Assembly: GCF_001278075.1 (NCBI RefSeq) | Contig: NZ_CP011340.1 | Coordinates: forward strand, 3,472,001 to 3,536,000 | Direction: 5' to 3' | From: Streptomyces pristinaespiralis | GTDB taxonomy: Bacteria > Actinomycetota > Actinomycetes > Streptomycetales > Streptomycetaceae | DNA length: 64,000 nt | Part shown: positions 26,109-36,219 of the stretch, one piece after another | How positions within the stretch are numbered: the first letter of the stretch is position 1 | Layout: each line of letters starts with the position of its first letter | Program-made: the position numbers and the translations under genes | Notes under the pieces: model-generated | What the model was told of the DNA's origin: nothing | What the model saw: only the letters and a program-made list of their open reading frames with translations | Database searches by the model: none

Positions 26109-27245
26109 TCAGTGCCCGCCTGTGGCGGTCTGCCGGAAGAGCCATTCGGACTTGAGTTCGGCGTAGCCCGGCTTGATGACGTCGCTGATCATCGCCAGTC
26201 GTTCATCGAAAGGGATGAACGCGGACTTCATCGCGTTGACGGTGAACCACTGCATGTCGTCGAGCGTGTATCCGAACGCCTCGGTCAGCAGCTCGAACTC
26301 GCGGCTCATGCTGGTGCCGCTCATCAGCCGGTTGTCGGTGTTGACCGTGGTCCTGAAGTGCAGCTTCCGCAGCAGCCCGATGGGATGGGCCGCGATGGAG
26401 TCGGCGGCCCCCGTCTGCAGGTTGGAGGTGGGGCACATCTCCAGCGGGATGCGCTTGTCCCGTACGTACGCGGCGAGCCTGCCCAGCTTCACCGTGCCGT
26501 CCTCCGCCACCTCGATGTCGTCGATGATCCGCACGCCGTGCCCGAGCCGGTCGGCGCCGCACCACTGGAGCGCCTGCCAGATCGAGGGCAGCCCGAACGC
26601 CTCGCCCGCGTGGATGGTGAAGTGGTTGTTCTCGCGCTTCAGGTACTCGAAGGCGTCGAGGTGCCGGGTGGGCGGGAAACCCGCCTCCGCGCCGGCGATG
26701 TCGAACCCGACGACGCCGCTGTCGCGGTAGCGGTTGGCGAGCTCGGCGATCTCCAGCGCGCGGGCGGCGTGCCGCATCGCGGTGAGCAGCGCGCCGACCC
26801 GGATGCGGTGACCGCTCTCGCGTGCCAGCCGCTCCCCCTCGCGGAAGCCCTCGTTGACCGCCTCGACGACCTCCTCGAGGCTCAGGCCGCCCTCGAGGTG
26901 CTGCTCGGGGGCGTAGCGGACCTCGGCGTAGACGACCCCGTCCTCCGCCAGGTCCTGTGCGCACTCCGCGGCCACGCGGAAGAGCGCGTCACGGGACTGC
27001 ATCACGGCGCAGGTGTGCGCGAAGGTCTCCAGGTAGCGTTCCAGCGAGCCCGAGTCCGCGGCCTCCCGGAACCAGATGCCGAGCTTGTCGGGTTCGGCCT
27101 CCGGAAGGGCCTCGTACCCGGCGTCGCGGGCGAGTTCGATGATCGTGCCCGGCCGCAGACCGCCGTCCAGGTGGTCGTGGAGCAGCACCTTCGGGGCGCG
27201 GCGGATCTGGTCCGCGGTGGGCGAATTGAGGGTCTGGCTCGTCAT
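26109..27245 (-). CDS. add: Adenosine deaminase
   Basis: 378 residues. It deaminates (deoxy)adenosine to (deoxy)inosine, the substrate of purine nucleoside phosphorylase. Zinc ligands and catalytic residues are visible: LHDHLDGG (HxH), [15 protein letters not shown] (His and catalytic Glu), [18 protein letters not shown], and [10 protein letters not shown], where Asp-Asn replaces the usual Asp-Asp as in other actinobacterial members. The ATG at 27245 lies six bases after a TAGAGT -10 hexamer (leaderless) and just downstream of the nucleoside palindrome. Confidence 0.94.
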   Translation of the reverse strand: MTSQTLNSPTADQIRRAPKVLLHDHLDGGLRPGTIIELARDAGYEALPEAEPDKLGIWFREAADSGSLERYLETFAHTCAVMQSRDALFRVAAECAQDLAEDGVVYAEVRYAPEQHLEGGLSLEEVVEAVNEGFREGERLARESGHRIRVGALLTAMRHAARALEIAELANRYRDSGVVGFDIAGAEAGFPPTRHLDAFEYLKRENNHFTIHAGEAFGLPSIWQALQWCGADRLGHGVRIIDDIEVAEDGTVKLGRLAAYVRDKRIPLEMCPTSNLQTGAADSIAAHPIGLLRKLHFRTTVNTDNRLMSGTSMSREFELLTEAFGYTLDDMQWFTVNAMKSAFIPFDERLAMISDVIKPGYAELKSEWLFRQTATGGH

Positions 27246-27261
27246 CTGCGCACTCTAGCCC

Positions 27262-27273
27262 CTACGCGCGTAG
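27262..27273. promoter_or_regulatory. Nucleoside-regulon palindrome at the add promoter
   Basis: Perfect CTACGCGCGTAG, 17 bases before the add start codon. The TAGAGT -10 hexamer (minus strand, 27257-27252) lies between it and the ATG, so the site covers the -10 to -35 interval. Confidence 0.75.
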
Positions 27274-27360
27274 AGCGCGCCCCCTCGGATCGCCTGTCGA
27301 TACGTAACAGTGACCGTGCGTACGGGTGGAGTACACCTCGGCTTCTGAGACTGTTCTGCC

Positions 27361-28227
27361 ATGGCACACCACGCACTGCCCCGGTGGTGGGGGCGTCCGG
27401 CCGCTGCGGCCGGAGGGGCGAACGCCCTCGGTGAGACGACCGTCGTACGGGCGGAACAGGGGGGCCGGACACCGCGGGCGAGGCTCGGCGGCCTGCCGGG
27501 GCGTTTCGGCGTCCGGAACGACGGCAGGGACCCGGCGGTGGCGGGGGCGGTGCTGCTGCTGCCGGACGGCGAGCCGGAGTCGGCGCGCCGGGCGTCCGCG
27601 TGGTCGTACGCCGCCGTCGTGCCGCTCGGCCGCGCGCTCGCGAGGGCGGGGCGCGACGACGGGCTGGTCGTGCACAGCGTCCGCTACCGGGGCCGCGGCT
27701 GGAACGGGGCGGACGCCCGGCTCGCCGCCGACGCGACCTGGGCGGTGGAGGAGGTCGTACGCCGCTACGGGGACGTGCCCGTGTGCCTGGCGGGTCACGG
27801 CATGGGCGGGCGGGCGGCGCTGCGCGCGGCCGGGCACCCGGCCGTCAACTCCGTGCTGGCGCTGGCTCCTTGGCTGCCCGAGGAGGACCGGGCGGCGGAC
27901 CCGGAGCCGGTACGGCAGCTCGCCGGCCGCCAGGTGCTGATCGTGCACGGCACCAATGACGCGCGCACGGACCCGGAGCTCTCCTACCGGCTCGCCGAGC
28001 GCGCCAAGAAGGCCCATCGCGACATCTGCCGCTTCGAGGTCCACTCCGACGGGCACGCGCTGCGCCAGTACCAGAACGAGGTGCAGGCGCTGGCCGTGGA
28101 CTTCGTGCGCGGCTCCCTCTTCACCGGCACCTACGCCCGCCCGGTGGCCGACGCCCTCGCGGCGCCGCCGCCGCTCGGACTGCGGATGCCGCTGGCGGCG
28201 GGATTCGGGCGGTCGCTGCGGGCCTGA
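27361..28227 (+). CDS. Alpha/beta hydrolase-fold protein without the usual nucleophile
   Basis: 288 residues. The fold is recognisable from GAVLLLPDGEPESARRASAW, the nucleophile-elbow position CLAGHGMGGRAALRAAG, the acid region LIVHGTNDARTDPE and the histidine region SDGHALRQY. At the elbow, GxSxG reads G-H-G-M-G: the catalytic Ser is Gly, so ordinary serine hydrolase chemistry is not expected. Codon GGC is one base from AGC. It is divergent from add, with 115 bases between. Function unknown. Confidence 0.8.
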   Translation: MAHHALPRWWGRPAAAAGGANALGETTVVRAEQGGRTPRARLGGLPGRFGVRNDGRDPAVAGAVLLLPDGEPESARRASAWSYAAVVPLGRALARAGRDDGLVVHSVRYRGRGWNGADARLAADATWAVEEVVRRYGDVPVCLAGHGMGGRAALRAAGHPAVNSVLALAPWLPEEDRAADPEPVRQLAGRQVLIVHGTNDARTDPELSYRLAERAKKAHRDICRFEVHSDGHALRQYQNEVQALAVDFVRGSLFTGTYARPVADALAAPPPLGLRMPLAAGFGRSLRA

Positions 28228-28232
28228 CGGGC

Positions 28233-28263
28233 TTGACTTGAAGTGCGCTCCAAAATCCAGACT
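28233..28263 (+). promoter_or_regulatory. MerR-type promoter in front of the aldo/keto reductase gene
   Basis: -35 TTGACT (28233-28238) and -10 CAGACT (28258-28263) are separated by 19 bp instead of 17-18, and the spacer holds a CTTGAAGTGCGCTCCAA partial dyad. This is the architecture used by MerR-family activators. Confidence 0.55.
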
Positions 28264-28309
28264 CCCTTGTGAGCCCGGGGACTTCGGGCCTGAAGGGGAG
28301 GGATCCACC

Positions 28310-29293
28310 ATGAAGTACCGCACCATCGGCACCGGCGCGGGCGCGCGCAGGGTCAGCGTCCTGGCGCTGGGCGCCATGCTGTTCGGCACCCTGACCGACG
28401 AGAAGACCTCGTTCGCCGTCCTGGACCGCTACGTCGAGGCCGGTGGCAATTTCATCGACACGTCCGACAACTACGCGTTCTGGGTCGGCGGTGACGTCGG
28501 CGGACAGAGCGAGGCGCTGCTCGGCCGCTGGCGCCGGAGCCGCGGAGTCGGGGACGAGGTGGTCATCGCCACCAAGCTGGGCGCCGCGCCGCTCGCCCCC
28601 GGCACCGGTTACGTGGACAACGCGGAGGGCCTGTCGGCCAAGGCGGTCCGCGAGGCCGCGGAGCGCAGCCGGGAGCGCCTCGGGGTCGACCGTCTCGACC
28701 TGCTCTACGCGCACATCGAGGACCGGACCGTCCCGCTCGCGGAGACGGTGGAGGCCTTCGGCACGCTGGTGGCGGAGGGCACGGTCGGACTGCTCGGGGC
28801 GAGCAACCACGCGATCTGGCGCGTCGAGCGGGCACGCGCGCTCGCCGCTGCCGCCGGTGTGCCCGGCTACGAGGTCCTCCAGTACCAGCACAGCCATCTG
28901 CGGCCGCGCTTCGACATGCCGTCCGATCTCTTCGAGGACGGCAGTCTCGGGCACGCCGGTGCGGAGTTGCTGAGCTATCTGCGGGCCGAGCCCGGTCTGA
29001 CCCTGGTCGCGTACTCGCCGCTGCTGGCCGGGGCGTACACCCGCGAGGACAAGCCGCTGCCGCCGGACTACGACCACCCGGGGACGCCCGCCCGGCTCGC
29101 GGCGCTGCGCGAGGTCGCGAAGGAGACCGGCGCCAGCGTGAACCAGGTGGTGCTCGCCTGGCAGATCGGCGGCGCCCTGCCGGTGATCCCGCTGGCGGGG
29201 GCGTCCTCGGTGGCCCAACTGGAGGAGAATCTGGCCGCGGTGGACCTGGACCTGACGGAGGACCAGCGCGCCAGGCTCGACGCGGCCCACTGA
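28310..29293 (+). CDS. Aldo/keto reductase
   Basis: 327 residues, TIM-barrel NADPH-dependent oxidoreductase. It starts MKYRTIGTGAGARRVSVLAL. Catalytic Asp and Tyr are in FIDTSDNYAF (Asp and Tyr spaced as in the family), followed by VVIATKLG (Lys), LDLLYAHIED where the usual His after the strand is present, and VNQVVLAWQIGGALPVIPLAG for cofactor binding. GGGGAGGG ribosome site before the ATG. The MerR-type promoter suggests induction by a small molecule or aldehyde. Substrate unknown. Confidence 0.9.
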   Translation: MKYRTIGTGAGARRVSVLALGAMLFGTLTDEKTSFAVLDRYVEAGGNFIDTSDNYAFWVGGDVGGQSEALLGRWRRSRGVGDEVVIATKLGAAPLAPGTGYVDNAEGLSAKAVREAAERSRERLGVDRLDLLYAHIEDRTVPLAETVEAFGTLVAEGTVGLLGASNHAIWRVERARALAAAAGVPGYEVLQYQHSHLRPRFDMPSDLFEDGSLGHAGAELLSYLRAEPGLTLVAYSPLLAGAYTREDKPLPPDYDHPGTPARLAALREVAKETGASVNQVVLAWQIGGALPVIPLAGASSVAQLEENLAAVDLDLTEDQRARLDAAH

Positions 29294-29317
29294 CGGCCGG
29301 CCCGACGTCCCGGCGGG

Positions 29318-30271
29318 CTACTGCGGCAGCAGCCGGCCGCGCCGGGACAGCAGGAAACGTTTGAACTCCGCCACCGGCGGGGTTTCCGGGTGGCCGTCGA
29401 GCCAGGCGACGCCGATCTCGCGTGCCGCTCTGGGCGCGGTCACCGTCAGCTCCACAACTCCCGGGCGGGCGACGGCCGGTGGCGGCAGGAGGGCGACGCC
29501 GAGGCCGGCCGCCACCAGTCCGCGCAGCGTCTCCGCCTCCTCACCCTCGAAGGCGACGCGCGGGGCGAACCCGGCCTCGGCGCACAGGTCGTCGGTGATG
29601 CGCCGCAGCCCGTAACCGGGTTCGAGGGTCACGAAGCTCTCGTCGGCCGCCTCCGCGAGCCGGACGCGCTTGCGGCCGGCCAGCCGGTGGTCGTCGGGGA
29701 CCACGAGCCGCAGCCGCTGCTCGTCGAGGCGGCGGGCGACGAGGTCGGGGGCGTCGGGCACGGGCGAGGTGAGGCACAGGTCCAGCTCGCCCGCCCGGAG
29801 CCGTTCGAGCATGGCCTCGCCGTAGTTCTGGACGAGGGTGAAGCGGATGCGCGGGTGGTCCGCGCGGAAGGCGCGGATCAGACCCGGCACCGTCTCCGAC
29901 CCCATGGTGTGCAGGAAGCCGAAGGCGACCTTGCCCGACCGTGGGTCGGTGTCGGCGCGGACGGACTCCGCGGCCCGTTCCACCTCGGCCAGTGCCCGCT
30001 CGACGGAGGCGAGGAACGTGCGGCCGGCCGGGGTGAGCGAGACCGTGCGGCCTTTGCGGGCGAACAGGGTGACGCCCAGGTCCGCTTCCAGGCGGACCAT
30101 CGCCCGCGACAGCGTCGACTGAGGGACGCCCATGTCCTGTGCGGCGCGCGTCACATGCTCGTGCCGGGCGACGCCGGCGAAGTACGCGAGGCGGGGAGCA
30201 AGCTCCAGCGTGATGTCTTCTTCGTAACTACTGGGTGACAGGCGGGGCCCTGAGCTGCGTTCATGCACCAT
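29318..30271 (-). CDS. LysR-family transcriptional regulator
   Basis: 317 residues. N-terminal winged helix (LAPRLAYFAGVARHEHVTRA, AAQDMGVPQSTLSRAMVRLE) and a C-terminal periplasmic-binding-like effector domain (VRADTDPRSGKVAFGFLHTM ... GLVAAGLGVALLPPPAV). It is divergent from the MFS transporter gene with 62 bases between and TTCATGC repeats in that gap, so it very probably controls the exporter. Start at ATG 30271; ATGs at 30307 and 30298 are possible but overlap the operator. Confidence 0.9.
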   Translation of the reverse strand: MVHERSSGPRLSPSSYEEDITLELAPRLAYFAGVARHEHVTRAAQDMGVPQSTLSRAMVRLEADLGVTLFARKGRTVSLTPAGRTFLASVERALAEVERAAESVRADTDPRSGKVAFGFLHTMGSETVPGLIRAFRADHPRIRFTLVQNYGEAMLERLRAGELDLCLTSPVPDAPDLVARRLDEQRLRLVVPDDHRLAGRKRVRLAEAADESFVTLEPGYGLRRITDDLCAEAGFAPRVAFEGEEAETLRGLVAAGLGVALLPPPAVARPGVVELTVTAPRAAREIGVAWLDGHPETPPVAEFKRFLLSRRGRLLPQ

Positions 30272-30311
30272 GGGAACGATTATCGCCGTTTCATGCATTG
30301 GACGCATGAAA
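30260..30311. promoter_or_regulatory. LysR operator between the regulator and the MFS gene
   Basis: TTTCATGC (30289-30296) and GCATGAAA (30304-30311) form an 8-bp inverted repeat with a 7-base spacer, fitting the LTTR T-N11-A rule. A third TTCATGC half-site is at 30260-30266 inside the 5' end of the regulator region. Confidence 0.65.
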
Positions 30312-30321
30312 AATCGGAGCC

Positions 30322-30327
30322 TACCTT
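30322..30327 (+). promoter_or_regulatory. Leaderless -10 hexamer for the MFS gene
   Basis: TACCTT, six bases, then the ATG at 30334. The LysR palindrome ends 10 bases upstream, placing the regulator next to RNA polymerase. Confidence 0.55.
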
Positions 30328-30333
30328 CGACGT

Positions 30334-31605
30334 ATGCCTCCTGCCAGTACCAAGGCGCCCACCACCGTGGGCGCCGCCCCGTCGTCCCCCGACCTTCTCT
30401 CCCCCGGCGTGGCCGGCTACCGCCGCATGAGCTTCGCGCTCTTCGCCGCCGGGATGGCGACCTTCGCCCTCCTCTACTCCACGCAGGCGCTGCTGCCCGC
30501 CGTCTCCGCCGACTTCGGCGTCACCGCGTCGGCCGCCAGTTGGACCGTGTCCGCCGCGACCGGCGCGCTGGCCCTGTGCGTCCTGCCGATGAGCGCGCTG
30601 TCCGAGCGCTACGGGCGGACCGCCGTGATGAAGGTGTCCCTCGCGGTCGCGGTCGTGGTCGGCCTGCTGGTGCCGTTCGCGCCGAACGTCGAGTGGCTGG
30701 TGGCGCTGCGCGCCGTGCAGGGCGCGGCGCTCGCCGGTCTGCCCGCCTCCGCGATGGCGTTCCTGGCGGAAGAGGTCAGGCCGAAGGCGCTGGTCGGCGC
30801 GATCGGACTGTTCGTGGCGGGCAACAGCATCGGTGGCATGAGCGGCCGGATCCTCACCGGCTGGGTGGCACAGGCCTTCGACTGGCGCGTCGCGCTCGGC
30901 GCGGTCGGCGTGATGGCGCTGGCCTGCGCGCTGGTCTTCCGCGCGCTGCTGCCGAAGGCCCGGCACTTCACGCCCGGGACGCTCGACCCCCGCACCCTCG
31001 CGAGGACCGTCCGCACTCACCTCGCCGATCCGCTGCTGCTGCGCCTGTACGCGATCGGCGCGCTGTTCATGACGGTCTTCGGCGCCGTCTACACGGTGAT
31101 CGGCTACCGGCTCGTCGCGGAGCCCTTCGGCCTTCCGCAGGGCGTGATCGGCTCGATCTTCCTGGTCTACCTGGTGGGCACGGTCTCGTCGGCCGCTGCC
31201 GGACAGCTCGTCGCCCGGCTCGGACGCCGCGGCGCGCTGTACCTCGCGGTCGCCACGACCGCCGCGGGTCTGCTGCTGTCCCTCTCGGACACCCTCGCCG
31301 CGGTGCTCCTCGGCCTCGTCCTGATCACCGCCGGCTTCTTCGCCGGCCACGCGGTGGCCTCGTCCTCCGTGAGCCGTACCGCCAAGACGGGCCGCGCCCA
31401 GGCGTCCGCGCTCTACCAGTCGGCCTACTACCTGGGCAGCAGCGCGGGGGGCACGCTCGGCGCGGTCGCCTTCCGCACCGGCGGCTGGGGCGGCACGGTG
31501 CTGCTCGGACTGCTCGCGGTCCTCGGCGTCGTGTCGATCACCCTCTACGGGACGCACGCGGCGCGGGCCGAGGCGCGGCTCGTACCGGCGGGCGCGCGCC
31601 ACTGA
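30334..31605 (+). CDS. MFS transporter (YnfM-like efflux family)
   Basis: 423 residues with about 12 hydrophobic helices. The start MSFALFAAGMATFALLYSTQ and the loop motif SERYGRTAVMKVSL (MFS motif A variant) after the second helix resemble the YnfM/arabinose-efflux type. A small-molecule exporter is likely; the substrate is unknown. Its divergent LysR gene and operator imply inducible expression. The stop is followed by about 100 bases holding the promoter of the sigma-factor gene. Confidence 0.9.
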   Translation: MPPASTKAPTTVGAAPSSPDLLSPGVAGYRRMSFALFAAGMATFALLYSTQALLPAVSADFGVTASAASWTVSAATGALALCVLPMSALSERYGRTAVMKVSLAVAVVVGLLVPFAPNVEWLVALRAVQGAALAGLPASAMAFLAEEVRPKALVGAIGLFVAGNSIGGMSGRILTGWVAQAFDWRVALGAVGVMALACALVFRALLPKARHFTPGTLDPRTLARTVRTHLADPLLLRLYAIGALFMTVFGAVYTVIGYRLVAEPFGLPQGVIGSIFLVYLVGTVSSAAAGQLVARLGRRGALYLAVATTAAGLLLSLSDTLAAVLLGLVLITAGFFAGHAVASSSVSRTAKTGRAQASALYQSAYYLGSSAGGTLGAVAFRTGGWGGTVLLGLLAVLGVVSITLYGTHAARAEARLVPAGARH

Positions 31606-31709
31606 AACACTCCCGGTCCCACCCCTGATTCTCCCGTCCGGCGGTGAGTGTCAGTGGCCTGCGGTAGCTTTCGAAGCGGTGGTACCGATGGGTGACAGGG
31701 GTGGACCCG

Positions 31710-32723
31710 ATGAGTGACCTGGCAGCGACGCAGGACCTGGATTCGCGGCTGGAGCAGCACCGCAGAGAGCTGACCGGCTACTGCTACCGCATGCTCGGCT
31801 CGTCCTTCGAGGCGGAGGACGCCGTCCAGGACACGATGGTCCGGGCGTGGCGAAGTTTCGACAAGTTCGAGGGCCGGTCCTCCCTGCGCTCATGGCTGTA
31901 CCGCATCGCGACGAATGTGTGCCTCGACATGCTGAACGCCGGTAACCGCCGCGCCCGCCCGATGGACCTCTCCGGTCCCACACCGGTCGCGCAGGCCCAG
32001 CTCAACGCCCGCCCCGAGATCACCTGGCTCGAGCCCGTTCCCGACGGGCGGGTGCTGCCCTCGGTGGTGGACCCGGCCGAGACGGCCGTGGAGCGGGAGA
32101 CGATCCGCCTCGCGTTCGTCGCGGCCCTCCAGCATCTGCCGCCCAAGCAGCGGGCGGTCCTGATCCTGCGCGAGGTGCTGGCCTGGAAGGCGAGCGAGGT
32201 CGCCGAGCTCCTCGGCACGACGGTCGCCTCGGTCAACAGCGCGCTCCAGCGCGCCCGCGCCACGCTCAGCGAGCAGAGCCCGGCCTCTTCCGACGCGGCG
32301 GACCCGCTCGACGAGGAGCAGCAGCAGCTGCTGGAGCGCTATGTCGCGGCCTTCGAGGGGTACGACATGAAGGCGCTGACAGCGCTGCTCCACGAGGACG
32401 CCACGATGTCCATGCCCCCTTACGATCTGTGGCTGCGCGGCCACGACGACATCGTGGGCTGGATGCTCGGCGTCGGCGACGTCTGCCGTGGCTCGCGCCT
32501 GGTCCCGACCGTGGCCAACGGCGCCCCCGCGTTCGCCCACTACCACCCGTCGGCGGACGGCGAGGGGTACGAGCCGTGGGCGCTCATCGTCCTCGAGCTG
32601 TCGGAGGGCAAGGTGGGCGGGATGGACTTCTTCCTGGACACCAAGCGCTGGTTCCCGCTGTTCGACCTGCCGGCACGGCTGGACAAGACGGGTGCCCCGG
32701 TGGCGGAGGAGGAGCCCGCCTAG
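31710..32723 (+). CDS. ECF sigma factor with SnoaL-like C-terminal domain
   Basis: 337 residues, longer than a standard ECF sigma. Region 2: GYCYRMLGSSFEAEDAVQDT, FEGRSSLRSWLYRIATNVCL. Region 4: LPPKQRAVLILREVLAWKAS, LLGTTVASVNSALQRARATL. A C-terminal SnoaL/NTF2-like domain of about 130 residues follows (QQQLLERYVAAFEGYDMKAL onward), as in SigG/SigJ-type (ECF41/56-like) factors, where the domain replaces an anti-sigma factor. ATG 31710 preferred, with upstream GTG/ATG at 31701/31692 possible. It overlaps the convergent STAS gene by 4 bases. Confidence 0.9.
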   Translation: MSDLAATQDLDSRLEQHRRELTGYCYRMLGSSFEAEDAVQDTMVRAWRSFDKFEGRSSLRSWLYRIATNVCLDMLNAGNRRARPMDLSGPTPVAQAQLNARPEITWLEPVPDGRVLPSVVDPAETAVERETIRLAFVAALQHLPPKQRAVLILREVLAWKASEVAELLGTTVASVNSALQRARATLSEQSPASSDAADPLDEEQQQLLERYVAAFEGYDMKALTALLHEDATMSMPPYDLWLRGHDDIVGWMLGVGDVCRGSRLVPTVANGAPAFAHYHPSADGEGYEPWALIVLELSEGKVGGMDFFLDTKRWFPLFDLPARLDKTGAPVAEEEPA

Positions 32724-33025
32724 GCGGCGTCGGCCAGTTCCGGCAGGCCCACCAGGTCCAGCAGGGTGAGCAGGTCGGGTCCGGCGTTCCTCAGCCGGAG
32801 CCGGCTGCCGTGCCGCCGCGCCGTGAGGTGCAGGCGCGCGAGGGCGTCGACGGCGGCGAGGTTCACCTGGGCCAGCCCGCCGACGTCGCAGAACACCTCA
32901 CAGGGAGCTCCGCCGCCTGTCCCGTCGTCGCGGAGCAGGTGGCGGAGTTCCTCACACAGGCGCGGCACATCGGCCGGGGTGATCCTCCCGGTGATGTGCA
33001 TGACGGCAGGCTTTATGGCGTCCAC
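32720..33025 (-). CDS. STAS-domain protein (anti-anti-sigma-like)
   Basis: 101 residues covering one STAS domain: ITGRITPADVPRLCEELRHL ... CEVFCDVGGLAQVNLAAVDALARLHL. In classical anti-anti-sigma factors the loop is DSSGL with a phosphorylatable Ser. Here it reads VNLAAV, so no kinase target is present and the protein would act, if at all, without a phosphorylation switch. It is tail-to-tail with the ECF sigma gene. Intergenic 33026-33159 shows nothing clear. Confidence 0.8.
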   Translation of the reverse strand: MDAIKPAVMHITGRITPADVPRLCEELRHLLRDDGTGGGAPCEVFCDVGGLAQVNLAAVDALARLHLTARRHGSRLRLRNAGPDLLTLLDLVGLPELADAA

Positions 33026-33159
33026 ACCGGAAGAGACCGGCGCCGCGACGGGAACTCATCGCAGCGCTCCGGACGGGGCCGGTGACAAATACCGGCCCCG
33101 GTCCCTCCCCCGCGGTCGCGGGATGCCGTCGCACCGGGGCGGGCACGCTTCCGCGCGGG

Positions 33160-34437
<1,278 letters not shown>

Positions 34438-34466
34438 GGCATTCCTCCAGGTTGGTCTGCCGCGCT

Positions 34467-34478
34467 CTACGCGCATAG
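34467..34478. promoter_or_regulatory. Nucleoside-regulon palindrome (one mismatch) upstream of deoA
   Basis: CTACGCGCATAG, 11 of 12 consensus bases. On the deoA strand a TACCCT hexamer (34488-34483) precedes it, so the site would overlap the transcription start of a deoA-proximal promoter between cdd and deoA. Confidence 0.68.
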
Positions 34479-34555
34479 AGAGAGGGTAAGGGAGCGGCCC
34501 CTCCACCGAAGCGGAAGGGCCGCGGGGTGCCGGGCCGGAAGCCCGGCCGGGCTTC

Positions 34556-34954
34556 CTAGTCGAGGTGCCCGGGGCCGAAGGCCTGCGGGAGCATCTCGGC
34601 GAGCGGCAGGACCCCGCCTGGGGTGTCCAGCAGCAGCTCCGGGCCGCCGAACTCGTACAGCAGCTGACGGCAGCGGCCGCACGGCACCAGCAGCTCGCCC
34701 CGGCCGTCCACACAGGTGAAGTGCGTCAGGCGGCCGCCACCGGTCGCCTGGAGCTGCGAGACCAGGCCGCACTCGGCGCACAGGCCGAGCCCGTACGAGG
34801 CGTTCTCGACGTTGCAGCCGGTCACCGTGCGGCCGTCGTCGACGAGGGCGGCGACACCGACCGGGAAGCCCGAGTAGGGGGCGTACGCGTGCGACATCGC
34901 CTCACGCGCACGTACCCGCAGGGCCTCCCAGTCGAAGCCGGCTTCCGCGCTCAC
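34556..34954 (-). CDS. cdd: Cytidine deaminase
   Basis: 132 residues, tetrameric zinc enzyme converting (deoxy)cytidine to (deoxy)uridine. Zinc and catalytic motif GCNVENASYGLGLCAECGLV (Cys-Ala-Glu) and PCGRCRQLLYEFGG. The GTG start overlaps the stop of the upstream permease gene by 4 bases (GTGA), so translation is coupled to the transporter. Its product feeds DeoA or uridine phosphorolysis. Confidence 0.94.
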   Translation of the reverse strand: MSAEAGFDWEALRVRAREAMSHAYAPYSGFPVGVAALVDDGRTVTGCNVENASYGLGLCAECGLVSQLQATGGGRLTHFTCVDGRGELLVPCGRCRQLLYEFGGPELLLDTPGGVLPLAEMLPQAFGPGHLD

Positions 34955-36219
34955 TTGCCCTGGCCCCTGAAGTACGGCTGTCCGTTGGCCTTCGGCATGC
35001 GCAGCCGCTGTGCGGACACGGCGAGTACGAGCAGCGTGGCCACGTACGGTGCCGCGTCGACGAACTGGCTCGGGAGCTCGTCCGTGAGCGCGTACCAGGT
35101 GAACAGCAGCGCCGAGAAGGCGGCCGAGATCACGGCCCCGACGTACTTCTTCCGGTACAGCTGCCAGACCACCGCGATCAGCAGCAGGATGGCGAGCAGC
35201 AGCAGCATCGCGTGGACGTTCACGGCGCCGCCGCGCAGCTTGAGGCTGTCGGTGAAGCCGAACAGGCCGGCTCCCAGCGCCATACCGCCGGGCATCCAGT
35301 TACCGAAGATCATGGCGGCGAGACCGATGTAGCCGCGGCCGCCGGTCTGGCCCTCCTGGTAGATGCCGGTGATGATCGCGAGGAACGCGCCACCGAGGCC
35401 GGCCAGTCCGCCGGAGACGATGACGGCGATGTACTTGTACTTGTAGACGTTGACACCGAGCGACTCGGCGGCGATCGGGTTCTCACCGCAGGACCGCAGG
35501 CGCAGGCCGAACGACGTCCGCCACAGCAGCCACCAGGTGCCGGGGACCAGCAGCAGGGCGACGACGGTGAGCAGCGACAGGTTGGTGACCAGACCGCCCA
35601 GCACACCGGCCAGGTCGGAGACGAAGAACCAGTGCTTGGCCTGGAGGTCGCCCAGCCAGTCGGAGAGCCCGGGGATCGTGATCCGCTCGATGGCGTCGAT
35701 ACGCGGCGACTGCTTGGAGGAGCCGCCCTCGGTCTCCGCGAAGGTGAAGTTCGACATGTACCGGGTGAGGCCGGTGGCCAGGATGGTGATGGCCACACCG
35801 GAGACGATGTGGTTGACCTTGAACGTCACCGTCATCACCGCGTGCAGCAGACCGCCGAGCGCGCCGCCGGCGATGCCGAGCAGCACACCGGTCCACGGGC
35901 CCCACTGGTAGCCCGCCCAGGCGCCGAACCAGGTGCCGAGGATCATCATGCCCTCGAGGCCGATGTTGATCACACCGGCCCGCTCGGCCCACAGACCGCC
36001 GAGGCCGGCGAGGCCGATCGGCACGGCCAGCTGGAGCGCGCCGGAGACCTGGCCGACGGAGGTGAGGTCGTCCGCGCCGCTGATCACCCGCACGAGGGAG
36101 AACAGCGCCAGGCCGCCCGCGACGATCAGCAGGATCACGGGCAGGGACAGCTTGCGGCGGCCGCCGCCCTTCTTGGGCGCGGTGCTCGCCATGGAGACAG
36201 TGCTCGTGGACTCGCTCAT
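34951..36219 (-). CDS. Nucleoside ABC transporter permease (second)
   Basis: 422 residues, BPD_transp_2 family with about 9-10 helices. Characteristic AVPIGLAGLGGLWAERAGVINIGLEGMM (split here: AVPIGLAGLGGLWAER and GVINIGLEGMM) and LRSCGENPIAAESLGVNVYK near the coupling region. It pairs with the adjacent permease and BMP lipoprotein in the YufN/O/P/Q-type purine nucleoside importer. Overlaps both neighbours by 4 bases (ATGA and GTGA), one polycistron. Confidence 0.92.
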   Translation of the reverse strand: MSESTSTVSMASTAPKKGGGRRKLSLPVILLIVAGGLALFSLVRVISGADDLTSVGQVSGALQLAVPIGLAGLGGLWAERAGVINIGLEGMMILGTWFGAWAGYQWGPWTGVLLGIAGGALGGLLHAVMTVTFKVNHIVSGVAITILATGLTRYMSNFTFAETEGGSSKQSPRIDAIERITIPGLSDWLGDLQAKHWFFVSDLAGVLGGLVTNLSLLTVVALLLVPGTWWLLWRTSFGLRLRSCGENPIAAESLGVNVYKYKYIAVIVSGGLAGLGGAFLAIITGIYQEGQTGGRGYIGLAAMIFGNWMPGGMALGAGLFGFTDSLKLRGGAVNVHAMLLLLAILLLIAVVWQLYRKKYVGAVISAAFSALLFTWYALTDELPSQFVDAAPYVATLLVLAVSAQRLRMPKANGQPYFRGQGK

